This document shows positions 43,133 to 51,387 of a stretch of 64,000 nucleotides of DNA, one piece after another (within the stretch, counting starts at the first letter, position 1; every line of letters begins with the position of its first letter). The position numbers were made by a program, and so were the translations under genes. The notes beneath the pieces are model-generated. The model was given only the letters and a program-made list of their open reading frames with translations. It made no database searches and was not told the DNA's origin. The DNA is from Oceanococcus sp964629015. GTDB lineage: Bacteria; Pseudomonadota; Gammaproteobacteria; Nevskiales; Oceanococcaceae. Location: contig CAZVMN010000003.1 of the NCBI GenBank assembly GCA_964629015.1, forward strand, positions 248,001 to 312,000, read 5' to 3'.

Positions 43133-44622
43133 CAGTTTCTCCACCCGCCCATGGCGGCGTGCATCGCCGGCACTGCATCGGCGATATCGCGCATCGGCCG
43201 GGTCATGGCTGCTGCCGTTGCGAGCAACTTGTTCAGCGTGGTCTCGTCCAGCTCGCGTTCGCTGGCCAGTTCCGGGTGCGCATCGAGAAAACCGGTGTGC
43301 ACGTCACCACTGATGAAGGCGGGATGGTTGAGAACCTGACGCAGGAAGCTGGTGTTGGTTTTGCAGCCCAGCAGAATCAATTGGCGCAGAGCTTGATCGG
43401 CACGGGCGCAGGCTTGCTCGCGGTCCTCGCCGGTCACAATCAACTTGGCCAGCATGGGGTCAAAAGCCGCAGTCACCGCTTGTCCCTGGGCGATGCCGCT
43501 GTCCATGCGCACGCCTTCGCCTTGCGGAGGGGTCCATTGCAAAACCGGCCCCGTGGTCGGAGTGAAGCCAGCCGCGGCGTCTTCGGCGTAAATGCGAAAC
43601 TCGATGCTGTGACCGTGGCTTGTGATTTCGTCCTGTTTGAAAGGCAGCGCTTCGCCGGCAGCGATGCGCAGCTGCTGCAGAGCCAGATCGACACCGGTGA
43701 TCTGTTCGGTGACCGGGTGTTCGACCTGCAGGCGTGTGTTGGTTTCCAGGAAGTAGAACTCACCGCCTTCGCCGTAGATGAATTCGACGGTACCGGCATT
43801 GACGTAACCGGCTGAGCGGGCAATCCCGGCAGCGGTCTCGCAGATCGTGTTGCGCAGTTCCGGCGTCAACGCCGGTGAGGGGGTTTCCTCAATGATCTTC
43901 TGGAAACGCCGTTGTACCGAACACTCACGTTCAAACAGATGCACCACATTGCCGTGGCTGTCGCCCAGAACCTGCACTTCGATGTGCCGCGGGTTCTCGA
44001 TGTAGCGCTCCACGTACAGACGGCCGTCGCCAAAATAGCGCTGGCCTTCACTGCGGGCGCGTTCGATTTCAGTTTCCAGATTTGCCGGGTCGCGCACCAC
44101 GCGCATGCCTTTGCCGCCACCGCCAGCGGCGGGTTTGATCAGAATCGGGAAGGGCACCTCGCGTGCGCGCTCCACGAAGGTCGCGGGGTCGTCGTCTTCA
44201 ATCGCGGACGGGGCCACCGGAAAGCCAGCCTTTTCGACAAACGCACGGGCGCGCACCTTGTCACCCATGAGTTCGATCTGCTCCGGCGTCGGCCCGACAA
44301 AGATGATCCCGGCCTCAGCCACTGCGCGGGCAAACGGTGCGTTCTCGGACAGAAAGCCATAGCCCGGATGAATCGCCCCGGCCCCGGAATCTTTCGCGGC
44401 CTGAATGATCTGGGCGCCATCAAGGTAGGCGGCGACCGGGGTGTCGCCGGTGATTTCCACGGCAACGTCTGCTTCGGTCACCGCGGGGCTGAGGCGATCG
44501 GCCGCGTGGTAGACCACCACACCACGCAGACCGGCGGCGTGAATGCTGCGCAATATTCGCACCGCGATTTCACCGCGGTTGGCCACCAGAACGGTGTCAA
44601 AGGGCCAATGTTGTGTGTTCAT
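43132..44622 (-). CDS. Biotin carboxylase subunit of the acyl-CoA carboxylase
   Basis: A 496-residue ATP-grasp biotin carboxylase. It begins with the typical FDTVLVANRGEIAVRILRS, has the glycine-rich ATP loop KPAAGGGGKGMRVV (near residues 163-176), the HPGYGFLSEN loop and the FLETNTRLQVEHPVTE active site. It carboxylates the biotin of the carrier protein with ATP and bicarbonate. The C-terminal end (GGWRN) looks like the point where fused alpha subunits continue into their BT domain. The start overlaps the TetR gene by 4 bases. It is the first catalytic gene after the regulator in a five-gene run ending at 41004. Confidence 0.93.
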   Translation of the reverse strand: MNTQHWPFDTVLVANRGEIAVRILRSIHAAGLRGVVVYHAADRLSPAVTEADVAVEITGDTPVAAYLDGAQIIQAAKDSGAGAIHPGYGFLSENAPFARAVAEAGIIFVGPTPEQIELMGDKVRARAFVEKAGFPVAPSAIEDDDPATFVERAREVPFPILIKPAAGGGGKGMRVVRDPANLETEIERARSEGQRYFGDGRLYVERYIENPRHIEVQVLGDSHGNVVHLFERECSVQRRFQKIIEETPSPALTPELRNTICETAAGIARSAGYVNAGTVEFIYGEGGEFYFLETNTRLQVEHPVTEQITGVDLALQQLRIAAGEALPFKQDEITSHGHSIEFRIYAEDAAAGFTPTTGPVLQWTPPQGEGVRMDSGIAQGQAVTAAFDPMLAKLIVTGEDREQACARADQALRQLILLGCKTNTSFLRQVLNHPAFISGDVHTGFLDAHPELASERELDETTLNKLLATAAAMTRPMRDIADAVPAMHAAMGGWRN

Positions 44623-45329
44623 GACGATTGTATCTTTGCGGGTAAATGGGCAGCCCGGGTGTCCTCGGGCAGCAGTTGTTCCATGCGCGAAACCAGCTCC
44701 GACAGGCGGCGTGTTTCGCGGCTGAGCTCATCGCCCGGGCCGGCGATGCCGTGGCAGAAAATGTCGCTGATTTGCTCGGCGGCCAGATCGATGTCGAGCT
44801 CACCTTGGCCGGTGAGGTAGCGCCAGCAGTAGTGCTCGATCCCGCCGTAGACCAGATCGCGAAACAGATTGGGCGCGACACCATCACGAAATTCACCTTG
44901 GCTGACGCCTTCTTCCAGTACATCGACCAGAAAACGCGTGTAGCGCCGGTTCAGGGTGCGGAGCTCCGCGTTGGCCTCGCCCACATCATCCCGCGCCTCG
45001 CGGAACATCAGGCGGCACAGCTCCGGCGCATCATGGATGGTGCGCAAGTGACGCCAGATCAGCAGGCGTAACCGTGTGCGGGCGCCGTTGACGCCAGCCA
45101 GCGCGTCGGCGTAGTCGCCGAACATGGCGTGATACCAGTCGGTCAGTACCTGCATGAGCAGGTCATGTTTGCTTTCGAAGTAGCGATAGACCGTGCCTTC
45201 GACCACACCCACGCGCGCAGCGATCTCCGACACCGCAGCATTGTCGAAACCGCGTTCGCAGAAAGTCTCGCGTGCAGCGTCGAGGATCGCGCGGCGGCGC
45301 TGCTCTCGGTCAGGTCTGGGCTGGCTCAT
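44619..45329 (-). CDS. TetR family transcriptional regulator
   Basis: A 236-residue TetR regulator. The N-terminal helix-turn-helix is clear (REQRRRAILDAARETFCERG, AARVGVVEGTVYRYFESKHDLL), and the C-terminal helical ligand domain of about 180 residues should bind an acyl-CoA or free acid of the pathway. It sits inside the carboxylase/AtuA operon, 9 bases after the DUF1446 gene and overlapping biotin carboxylase by 4 bases, as expected for an autoregulated local repressor; AtuR of Pseudomonas is also a TetR protein. Probable operators are the palindromes at 48067 and 48155. ATG 45329 is preferred over TTG 45338. Confidence 0.9.
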   Translation of the reverse strand: MSQPRPDREQRRRAILDAARETFCERGFDNAAVSEIAARVGVVEGTVYRYFESKHDLLMQVLTDWYHAMFGDYADALAGVNGARTRLRLLIWRHLRTIHDAPELCRLMFREARDDVGEANAELRTLNRRYTRFLVDVLEEGVSQGEFRDGVAPNLFRDLVYGGIEHYCWRYLTGQGELDIDLAAEQISDIFCHGIAGPGDELSRETRRLSELVSRMEQLLPEDTRAAHLPAKIQSS

Positions 45330-45338
45330 GGTGCGCAA

Positions 45339-47126
45339 TCAGGCCTGAACGAGGCCTTCGCTCAGCCAACGCTGCGGCACTTTGAGTGGGATGTCCATGA
45401 GGATTTGGGCCAGCATTTTGCCTTGCGGGTCATGTCGCAGCGAGGCGATACCGCCGCCGCCAAGCACGTCGTGCAGCAGAAAGTTGAAACCATCCAGGCC
45501 TGGCCATTCAAAGCGTTCAACCGGGCCCTCGCTGAAATGAGCGAAGTAGGTTTTGACCGCGTCTGCGGTGAGCTGGCCACGCAACACCGGCACGAATTCC
45601 GGGCGGCGCGCCATCACCCCGATATTGGCAGCGTTGCCTTTGTCCCCGCTGCGACCGTAAGCCAGCTTGATCAGCGGGACTTCCACCTCGCCGTCAGAAA
45701 TTTTCTCATTGGAGGCTTGCGACTCGGCAGCGGGTGACACCGCGCCACCGGGTGTGGGTAGGCTGAAATCCAGGGTCTTGTCGCCGACCTGCACGCCGAT
45801 CGGCAACAGGGTTTTCGGCACCAGACAGGAGAACAGCCGAACCAGCGGTGTGGGGGAGGGGCGGCCGCCGGCGAAGCCGGTGATGCTTTGAGCCATGGCG
45901 GTGGCCGGCGGGATGCACTCGCGTCCGAACAATTCCAGCGCCGCTTTGTCCTGGTGCTGCACAGACAGCTTCAGAACGACTTCACGGGTGCCGCGGGCGC
46001 GGGCTTGAGCGCCCCAGTTGGTTTCTGTGCCCAGCACCTCGATGCTGGTGCGGTCGAAATCGGCCACGCCGCGTTCAGCAAACAGGCGACGGCAGCGTTT
46101 GAGAATCGCTTCGGCCACTTTCTCTGCGCGGGCCGCGGCCTGGCGCCCGCCCAGCATCATCATCCCCGTTGCGCGAAAACCATCCTGGTAGGTCACCGAG
46201 GCTTTGTATTGATCGCTGGGCGCGCGGCCTTTGGCACCGCTGACGCGGACCAATTGTTCGCCGACACTTTCCAGTTTGATGTCACGGAAATCGCAGGTGA
46301 CATCGGGCAACAGATAGCTGCCGGGATCACCAATTTCGTAGACGATCTGCTCGGCGGTGGTTTGCGGCACGATGCGCCCGCCGGTGCCGGCGGGTTTGCC
46401 CAGCACAAAACTGCCGTCGGCCACACAACTGGCGATGGGAAAGCCCATGTTGTCCCAATCATCGGCGACCAGCTCCCAGTCGGTGGTGATGCCGCCTGTG
46501 GCTTGTGCGCCGCATTCCAGCACGTGGCCGCACAGGCTGCCGGCGGCGAGTTTGTCGTACTCATCAGCCTGCCAGCCGAATTCATGAATCAGCGGGCCGA
46601 GCACCACGGCGCTGTCCACGCAGCGACCGGTGATGACAATATCGGCGCCAGCATCCAGTGCGGCGGCCACCGGAAACGCGCCGAGGTAAGCATTGGCGCT
46701 CCAGGGCTTGGCTGGGAAACTGGCCTCGTTAAACATTTCTTTGGTGTCGCTCAAGGCATCCAGATGGGGCATCAGATCGTCACCAGTGACGATGCCCACG
46801 GTCAGTTCTACGCCGGCTTCAGCCAGTTGCGCTTCGATCGCCGCTTTGCATGCCTGTGGATTGACGCCACCGGCGTTGGTGACGACTTTGATGCCCTGTT
46901 TTTTCAGGTGCGGGGCGAGTTTTCCCACCACCATGGGGAAATCCGTGGCGTAGCCCAGGTCAGGCTTTTTGCTGCGCGCTTTGGCCAGCAGCGACATGGT
47001 GATCTCGGCCAGATAGTCGAGCACCAGGTAGTCGATTTCACCGGATGCGACCAGCTGTTTGGGGCCTTCCGCTGAGTCGCCCCAGAAACCGGCGCCGCAG
47101 CCGATACGTACGATTTTTTCGCTCAT
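45339..47126 (-). CDS. AtuA-like DUF1446 protein
   Basis: A 595-residue protein with an N-terminal DUF1446 domain (RIGCGAGFWGDSAEGPKQLVASGEIDYL split over residues 6-34, TNAGGVNPQACKAAIE) and a C-terminal AtuA-like ferredoxin-fold domain of about 110 residues (IKLAYGRSGDKGNAANIGVMARRP). AtuA is needed for citronellol/geraniol utilisation in Pseudomonas, though its reaction is not known. Its presence with a TetR gene, rather than the MerR regulator of leucine Liu clusters, argues for an acyclic-terpene or similar branched-acid route. A 145-base gap separates it from the hydratase gene upstream. Confidence 0.88.
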   Translation of the reverse strand: MSEKIVRIGCGAGFWGDSAEGPKQLVASGEIDYLVLDYLAEITMSLLAKARSKKPDLGYATDFPMVVGKLAPHLKKQGIKVVTNAGGVNPQACKAAIEAQLAEAGVELTVGIVTGDDLMPHLDALSDTKEMFNEASFPAKPWSANAYLGAFPVAAALDAGADIVITGRCVDSAVVLGPLIHEFGWQADEYDKLAAGSLCGHVLECGAQATGGITTDWELVADDWDNMGFPIASCVADGSFVLGKPAGTGGRIVPQTTAEQIVYEIGDPGSYLLPDVTCDFRDIKLESVGEQLVRVSGAKGRAPSDQYKASVTYQDGFRATGMMMLGGRQAAARAEKVAEAILKRCRRLFAERGVADFDRTSIEVLGTETNWGAQARARGTREVVLKLSVQHQDKAALELFGRECIPPATAMAQSITGFAGGRPSPTPLVRLFSCLVPKTLLPIGVQVGDKTLDFSLPTPGGAVSPAAESQASNEKISDGEVEVPLIKLAYGRSGDKGNAANIGVMARRPEFVPVLRGQLTADAVKTYFAHFSEGPVERFEWPGLDGFNFLLHDVLGGGGIASLRHDPQGKMLAQILMDIPLKVPQRWLSEGLVQA

Positions 47127-47271
47127 GATTGGTCCTGTGATCTTTGTTGGCCGCTACCGTGTCGCAGCGCTTTGTAGCTATGTTCTAGCGCGAACGTTGC
47201 GCCGAAGCGTCCCGATTACGCCGGAACAAAGCTTCAAATCGCATCGAGGTGCTGTACTGCCGGTGCTCGAA

Positions 47272-48051
47272 TTAATTCCCAGTCCACTGCGGCGCGCGTT
47301 TTTCCTGGAACGCGGCCAGGCCTTCGGCGGCATCCTGGGTGGAAGACATGATTGGCACCATGGCCTGGGCATATTCCAGGGCGCTGCGCAGATCCATGTC
47401 GCGGGTTGCGGAATACGCCTGCTTACCCAAGCGGATGGCGGTGGGTGAGCGTGGCACGACACGGTCCAGCAGCCAGTCGAGCTTCTCATCCAGTTGCTCG
47501 CGCGGCACCACATAGTTGAACAGGCCCCATTCCAGGCCTTCGGCGGCCGTGAAGACTTCGCCGGTGATGCACATTTCCTGCAGCTTGCGTGGCGGCAGCA
47601 CGCGGATCATGTAGGGCAGGATCATCATCGGGGTGAGGCCGATTTTGGATTCCGAGGTGCCAATTTTGATGTCGTCGGCAGCGATAGCCATGTCGCAGGC
47701 GCAGACCAGTCCGAAACCGCCGGCCATGGCGGCACCATTGACACGGGCGATGACCGGCAGCGGGCAATCCTGCAGCTGCTTGAACAGTTGCACGATGTAG
47801 TGACGCGGGCGCGAGAAATCCACATCGAAGGCAAAGCCCTTAACCCCTTTGGTCAGGTCAGCTCCGGCGCAGAAGGCTTTGTCGCCCACTCCGGTGAGCA
47901 CAATCGCGCGGGCTTCCGTGGCCACGGCATCGGCGATGCCCTGTGAGATCAAACCGATAACGTCGGCGTTCATGGCGTTGCGGCGGGCTTCACGGTTGAT
48001 GGTGATCCATTGGACCGCGCCGCGACGCTCAATCAGGACTTCTTCAGACAT
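47272..48051 (-). CDS. Enoyl-CoA hydratase, methylglutaconyl-/isohexenylglutaconyl-CoA type
   Basis: A 259-residue crotonase-family enzyme. The oxyanion segments are AFCAGADL (near residues 60-67) and NGAAMAGGFGLVCACDMAIA, and the acidic residue of the second catalytic position lies in IGTSESKIGLTPMM. The first catalytic Glu of classical crotonase is replaced by Gly in GGFGL, as in methylglutaconyl-CoA hydratase relatives (LiuC/AtuE), which follow the biotin carboxylase step. It is the first gene of the leftward run. The ATG at 48051 follows GAGGTAAGC; a candidate operator lies 15 bases upstream. Confidence 0.87.
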   Translation of the reverse strand: MSEEVLIERRGAVQWITINREARRNAMNADVIGLISQGIADAVATEARAIVLTGVGDKAFCAGADLTKGVKGFAFDVDFSRPRHYIVQLFKQLQDCPLPVIARVNGAAMAGGFGLVCACDMAIAADDIKIGTSESKIGLTPMMILPYMIRVLPPRKLQEMCITGEVFTAAEGLEWGLFNYVVPREQLDEKLDWLLDRVVPRSPTAIRLGKQAYSATRDMDLRSALEYAQAMVPIMSSTQDAAEGLAAFQEKRAPQWTGN

Positions 48052-48066
48052 GCTTACCTCGTTTCG

Positions 48067-48079
48067 TGAGTCAGGCTCA
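48067..48079. promoter_or_regulatory. Candidate TetR operator, left copy
   Basis: TGAGTCAGGCTCA, a near-perfect palindrome inside a 16-base sequence CGTGAGTCAGRCTCAT that recurs at 48153-48168. It lies 15 bases upstream of the leftward hydratase start codon. The TetR gene at 44619 is the obvious candidate regulator; this is inference. Confidence 0.65.
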
Positions 48080-48154
48080 TTTTGCTCAAAGTAACAAAAA
48101 AATGAGATGAATGGGATATTTGTTTGATTCATGTCAGAATGTTTGGATGAAACG

Positions 48155-48167
48155 TGAGTCAGACTCA
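48155..48167. promoter_or_regulatory. Candidate TetR operator, right copy
   Basis: TGAGTCAGACTCA, a perfect palindrome around a central A, 88 bases from the left copy and 25 bases before the preferred GTG start of the rightward crotonase gene. The two sites frame the divergent promoter region, allowing one repressor to control both arms of the cluster. Confidence 0.7.
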
Positions 48168-48192
48168 TATTCGATGTTTCGCGAGGCGCGCC

Positions 48193-49215
48193 GTGCTTGA
48201 TGGCGCTGCGCTGAGTGCGTGGTGTCGCGCGGGTATTGCGCCCCAGGCCTTTTCGCCGTGGGGCGAACACGCGGCATTGGTCATCGATCTGGCGAGCACA
48301 CAGGGTTTGGCCGATGCGGCAGCGGTGGCAGCCTGGATGAAAACTCTGGTGTGTCCTGTGATTGGGGTGCGCGATGGCGATCGTAGCCACTGCGCACAGG
48401 CCGAAGAGGCGCTGATTTCGCTGGCCTGCGATGTGGTTGTGGATGAGCCGGAAGCGGCACAACGTCTGCTCGAGCGTATTCAGCGCAATCCGGTTGCAGC
48501 GACCAGCTTTGTCGATCTGCTGCGGGTGACGGAGCGCATGCCGCTGGATGCTGCGTTAAATGTCGAATCGGCAGTGTACGCCACCCTGCAAGGGGGCGCC
48601 GAATATGCGCGCTGGTTGACGACACTGGCCGAGCAGCCCGAAGTGGCTCATGACGACGGACCCGCGGTGCTGATCCAGCGCTCTGACGAAGTACTCAGCG
48701 CGACGTTGAATCGACCGGCCAATCGCAATGCGATGTCGGTGGAGATGCGCGATGCGTTGATAGAAATGCTGCGTTTGGTTGAGGCGGACGACAGCATTCG
48801 TCGTGTTTCATTGCAGGCACGCGGCGATTGTTTCAGCACCGGTGGTGATTTGAAGGAATTCGGCAGCGTGCCTGACAGCGCGAGTGGCCATCTGGTTCGG
48901 TTGCTGGCGGTGCCTGGGCGGTTTCTGGCCCGCGTGGCAGACCGCGTTGAGGTTCACCTGCATGGCGGGTGCATCGGTTCGGGGATTGAATTCCCGGCTT
49001 TTGCGGGCCGTGTCAGCGCGGACGCGAAAGCGTGGTTTCAGCTTCCGGAAGTGGGTATGGGACTGATCCCCGGCGCGGGCGGCTGTATCAGTATCGCGCG
49101 GCGTATTGGGCGTCAGCGGTTGGCCTGGTGGGGTCTGTCGGGCAAAAGAATTCGCGCCGAGCGGGCGCTGGAATGGGGATTGATTGATGAGATTTGCGTC
49201 GCGCCGTCGGCATGA
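48193..49215 (+). CDS. Crotonase-family enoyl-CoA hydratase/isomerase with N-terminal extension
   Basis: A roughly 340-residue protein. Its C-terminal 190 residues are a crotonase domain with both catalytic Glu positions kept (HGGCIGSGIEFPAFA and FQLPEVGMGLIPGAGG) and an oxyanion segment DCFSTGGDLKEFG. The first 150 residues are an Ala-rich alpha/beta region that looks like a second, decayed crotonase half (ALVIDLASTQGL, VCPVIGVRDGD, LACDVVVDEPEAA). The GTG at 48193 is preferred because GAGG stands just before it; the GTG at 48154 falls on the candidate operator. It heads the rightward arm (dehydrogenase and SDR follow) and probably hydrates or isomerises a branched enoyl-CoA. Confidence 0.78.
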   Translation: MLDGAALSAWCRAGIAPQAFSPWGEHAALVIDLASTQGLADAAAVAAWMKTLVCPVIGVRDGDRSHCAQAEEALISLACDVVVDEPEAAQRLLERIQRNPVAATSFVDLLRVTERMPLDAALNVESAVYATLQGGAEYARWLTTLAEQPEVAHDDGPAVLIQRSDEVLSATLNRPANRNAMSVEMRDALIEMLRLVEADDSIRRVSLQARGDCFSTGGDLKEFGSVPDSASGHLVRLLAVPGRFLARVADRVEVHLHGGCIGSGIEFPAFAGRVSADAKAWFQLPEVGMGLIPGAGGCISIARRIGRQRLAWWGLSGKRIRAERALEWGLIDEICVAPSA

Positions 49216-49275
49216 TGATCGTCAACATGCTCCTGCAAATGTTTAGAGACACTTGAGACAAATCGAGAACGAGCT

Positions 49276-50469
49276 ATGACGGGACAAAGCGTAATGCAGG
49301 CCTTCACGGGTCTGTCGGATGACGAAGCGGAAATTCTTCATCAGGCGAATCGATTCGCCGAGAAAGAGCTGTATCCGCTGGCCCAGCGTATGGACGACGA
49401 AGAGTGGTGGCCGGACCAGGCTTTTCCCAAAATTGGTGAGAACGGCTTCATGGGTGTGACCGCGCCGCCGGAATTTGGTGGTGCGGGTATGGACATCATG
49501 ACCAGCGGCTTGGTGCTTCAGGCCATATCGCGCTGGAATTACGCGCTGGGCTTGTCCTGGGTGGCTCATGAGAACCTGTGTTTGCACAACATTTTGCGCA
49601 ACGCCAATGACGCGCAAAAGCAGAAATATGTGCCCGGGATGGTGAAAGGCACGATGATTGGCGCGCTGGGGTTGACGGAGCCGGGCGCCGGGTCGGATGC
49701 CCTGGGTTCGATGCGCACAACGGCGCGACGCGAAGGCGATGAATATATCTTGAACGGTCGCAAGATCTACATCACCAACGGACCCGTCGCGGACGTGTTG
49801 CTGGTCTACGCCAAGACCGATCCGGAAAAGCGCTCTCAGGGGATTTCTGCATTCCTGATTGAGAAAGATTTTCCGGGCTTCAAGGTGGCCCAGAAACTGA
49901 TCAAGATGGGGTTCCGCGGCAGTCAAACCGCCGAGCTGGTCTTCGACGATTGCCGTGTGCCGGCGGAAAACCTGGTGGGTGAGGAGAATCGTGGGGTTAA
50001 GGTGGTGATGAGCGGCCTGGACCTGGAGCGCGCGATGATTTCACCCATCTGTCTGGGTATTGCCGAGCGTGCGCTGCAACTATCGATTGAGTACGCGACT
50101 CAGCGTGAGCAGTTCGGAAAGCCGATTGCCAGTTTCCAAATGATTCGCTCAAAGATCGCCGACATGTATGTGTGGGTGGAGTCGATGCGCTTGTTCACCT
50201 ACCAGACTTTGCGTGCGGCCAACGTCATTGGAGAAGAAGACGGCGGCCGTGGAGATATCCACAAGATCACCGCGGCCGGTGTGATGTATGTCGCCGAAAC
50301 GCTGAACAAAGTGCTCAATGAGGCAGTACAAATCCACGGCGGCACGGGCTACATCTGGGAGTCGGAGATCAACCGTCTGTACCGCGCAAACAAGTTGCTG
50401 GAGATCGGCGCCGGAACCACGGAAGTGCGCAAGATCATTATTTCTGACGATTTGCTCGGGCGAGGTTAG
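49276..50469 (+). CDS. Acyl-CoA dehydrogenase, isovaleryl-/citronellyl-CoA type
   Basis: A 397-residue FAD-dependent acyl-CoA dehydrogenase. FAD/substrate motifs are GALGLTEPGAGSDALG (near 129-144) and IYITNGP. The C-terminal position that usually bears the catalytic Glu reads EIGAGTTEVRK, as in isovaleryl-CoA dehydrogenase, and the base is instead expected at Glu251 (SGLDLERAM), close to Glu254 of human IVD. This isovaleryl-like arrangement is shared by citronellyl-CoA dehydrogenase AtuD. It introduces the 2,3-double bond before carboxylation by the enzymes encoded leftward. It lies 60 bases after the crotonase gene. Confidence 0.9.
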   Translation: MTGQSVMQAFTGLSDDEAEILHQANRFAEKELYPLAQRMDDEEWWPDQAFPKIGENGFMGVTAPPEFGGAGMDIMTSGLVLQAISRWNYALGLSWVAHENLCLHNILRNANDAQKQKYVPGMVKGTMIGALGLTEPGAGSDALGSMRTTARREGDEYILNGRKIYITNGPVADVLLVYAKTDPEKRSQGISAFLIEKDFPGFKVAQKLIKMGFRGSQTAELVFDDCRVPAENLVGEENRGVKVVMSGLDLERAMISPICLGIAERALQLSIEYATQREQFGKPIASFQMIRSKIADMYVWVESMRLFTYQTLRAANVIGEEDGGRGDIHKITAAGVMYVAETLNKVLNEAVQIHGGTGYIWESEINRLYRANKLLEIGAGTTEVRKIIISDDLLGRG

Positions 50470-50541
50470 GCGAGTTGCGGGCTGCGCAGGTTGCGAGCCG
50501 CTCTCGCAGCCCTCTGATTGACGAATGTTTCGGGACAAAAG

Positions 50542-51387
50542 ATGACAGACAACACCTTCCTCACTGAATACTGGAGCGCGCCGACGGTATATCGCTCGGA
50601 TCTGTTCGCCGGCAAAGTCGCTTTGGTGTCTGGAGGGGGCAGTGGAATCGGCGCGGCGACGGCTTTGCTGTTTGCCCGTCTGGGGGCGCAGGTGGTGGTC
50701 TGCGGTCGCACCGAGGAAAAGCTTCAGGCTGTGGCGGATTTCGCCGCGCAGCACGGCGCCAAGGTGTTGCCGCTGACCTGCAATGTGCGCGAGCCTGAGC
50801 AAGTTGATGCCTTGTACGCGCGCATTGGTGAAGAGTTCGGGAGACTGGATTTTTTGGTCAACAATGCCGGTGGTCAGTTTCCCCAAGACGCGATCGACTT
50901 TGCCGACAAAGGTTGGAACGCGGTTATTACGAATAACCTTAATGGCACTTGGTACATGATGCAGCGTGCCGCGCGTTTCTGGCGTGACCATGAAACGCCG
51001 GGTGCCATTGTGAATGTGGTCGTGGTCACCAACCGCGGTATGCCGGGCGTGGCACACACCGTGGCGGCACGCTCAGGCGTCATTGGGGCGACGCGCACGG
51101 TGGCGATCGAATGGGCGCCGCTGAATGTTCGGGTCAATTGTGTGGCGCCGGGCTTGACCGCCACGCGTGGCCTGGATGTTTATCCGCAAGAGGCGGTGCG
51201 TGAATTCCCCAATGCCAATGCCATGCGGCGACCGGGAACGGCGATGGAAATCGCCGAGGCGTGCATCTATCTGGCGGGGCCGTCAGGCAGTTTTGTCACC
51301 GGCGAGGTGCTCACCGTGGATGGCGGAGGCCATTTGTGGGGTGAGCTGTGGACCAACGGGCGCCCGGACTACTACAAGCAGGCTTAA
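50542..51387 (+). CDS. SDR family protein with altered catalytic residues (2,4-dienoyl-CoA reductase-like)
   Basis: A 281-residue short-chain dehydrogenase with a normal cofactor motif (SGGGSGIG, residues 30-37) and NNAGG (107-111). The YxxxK pair is absent: Thr173 and Arg177 occupy those positions, with His172 just before (AHTVAARSGV). Peroxisomal 2,4-dienoyl-CoA reductases also lack the Tyr and share this local pattern, so a dienoyl-CoA reductase role is likely; AtuB/AtuG-like roles are alternatives. ATG 50542 is preferred to TTG 50518. It closes the rightward arm of the cluster and overlaps the convergent motB stop by 4 bases. Confidence 0.82.
   Translation: MTDNTFLTEYWSAPTVYRSDLFAGKVALVSGGGSGIGAATALLFARLGAQVVVCGRTEEKLQAVADFAAQHGAKVLPLTCNVREPEQVDALYARIGEEFGRLDFLVNNAGGQFPQDAIDFADKGWNAVITNNLNGTWYMMQRAARFWRDHETPGAIVNVVVVTNRGMPGVAHTVAARSGVIGATRTVAIEWAPLNVRVNCVAPGLTATRGLDVYPQEAVREFPNANAMRRPGTAMEIAEACIYLAGPSGSFVTGEVLTVDGGGHLWGELWTNGRPDYYKQA

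Noticed and set aside
45888..47075. 395-codon open frame antisense to the AtuA-like gene
   Set aside because: Nested in a well-supported gene, with low-complexity composition and no motif.
48154..48192. GTG at 48154 as start of the rightward crotonase gene
   Set aside because: It coincides with the palindromic candidate operator and lacks a Shine-Dalgarno; GTG 48193 has GAGG upstream.
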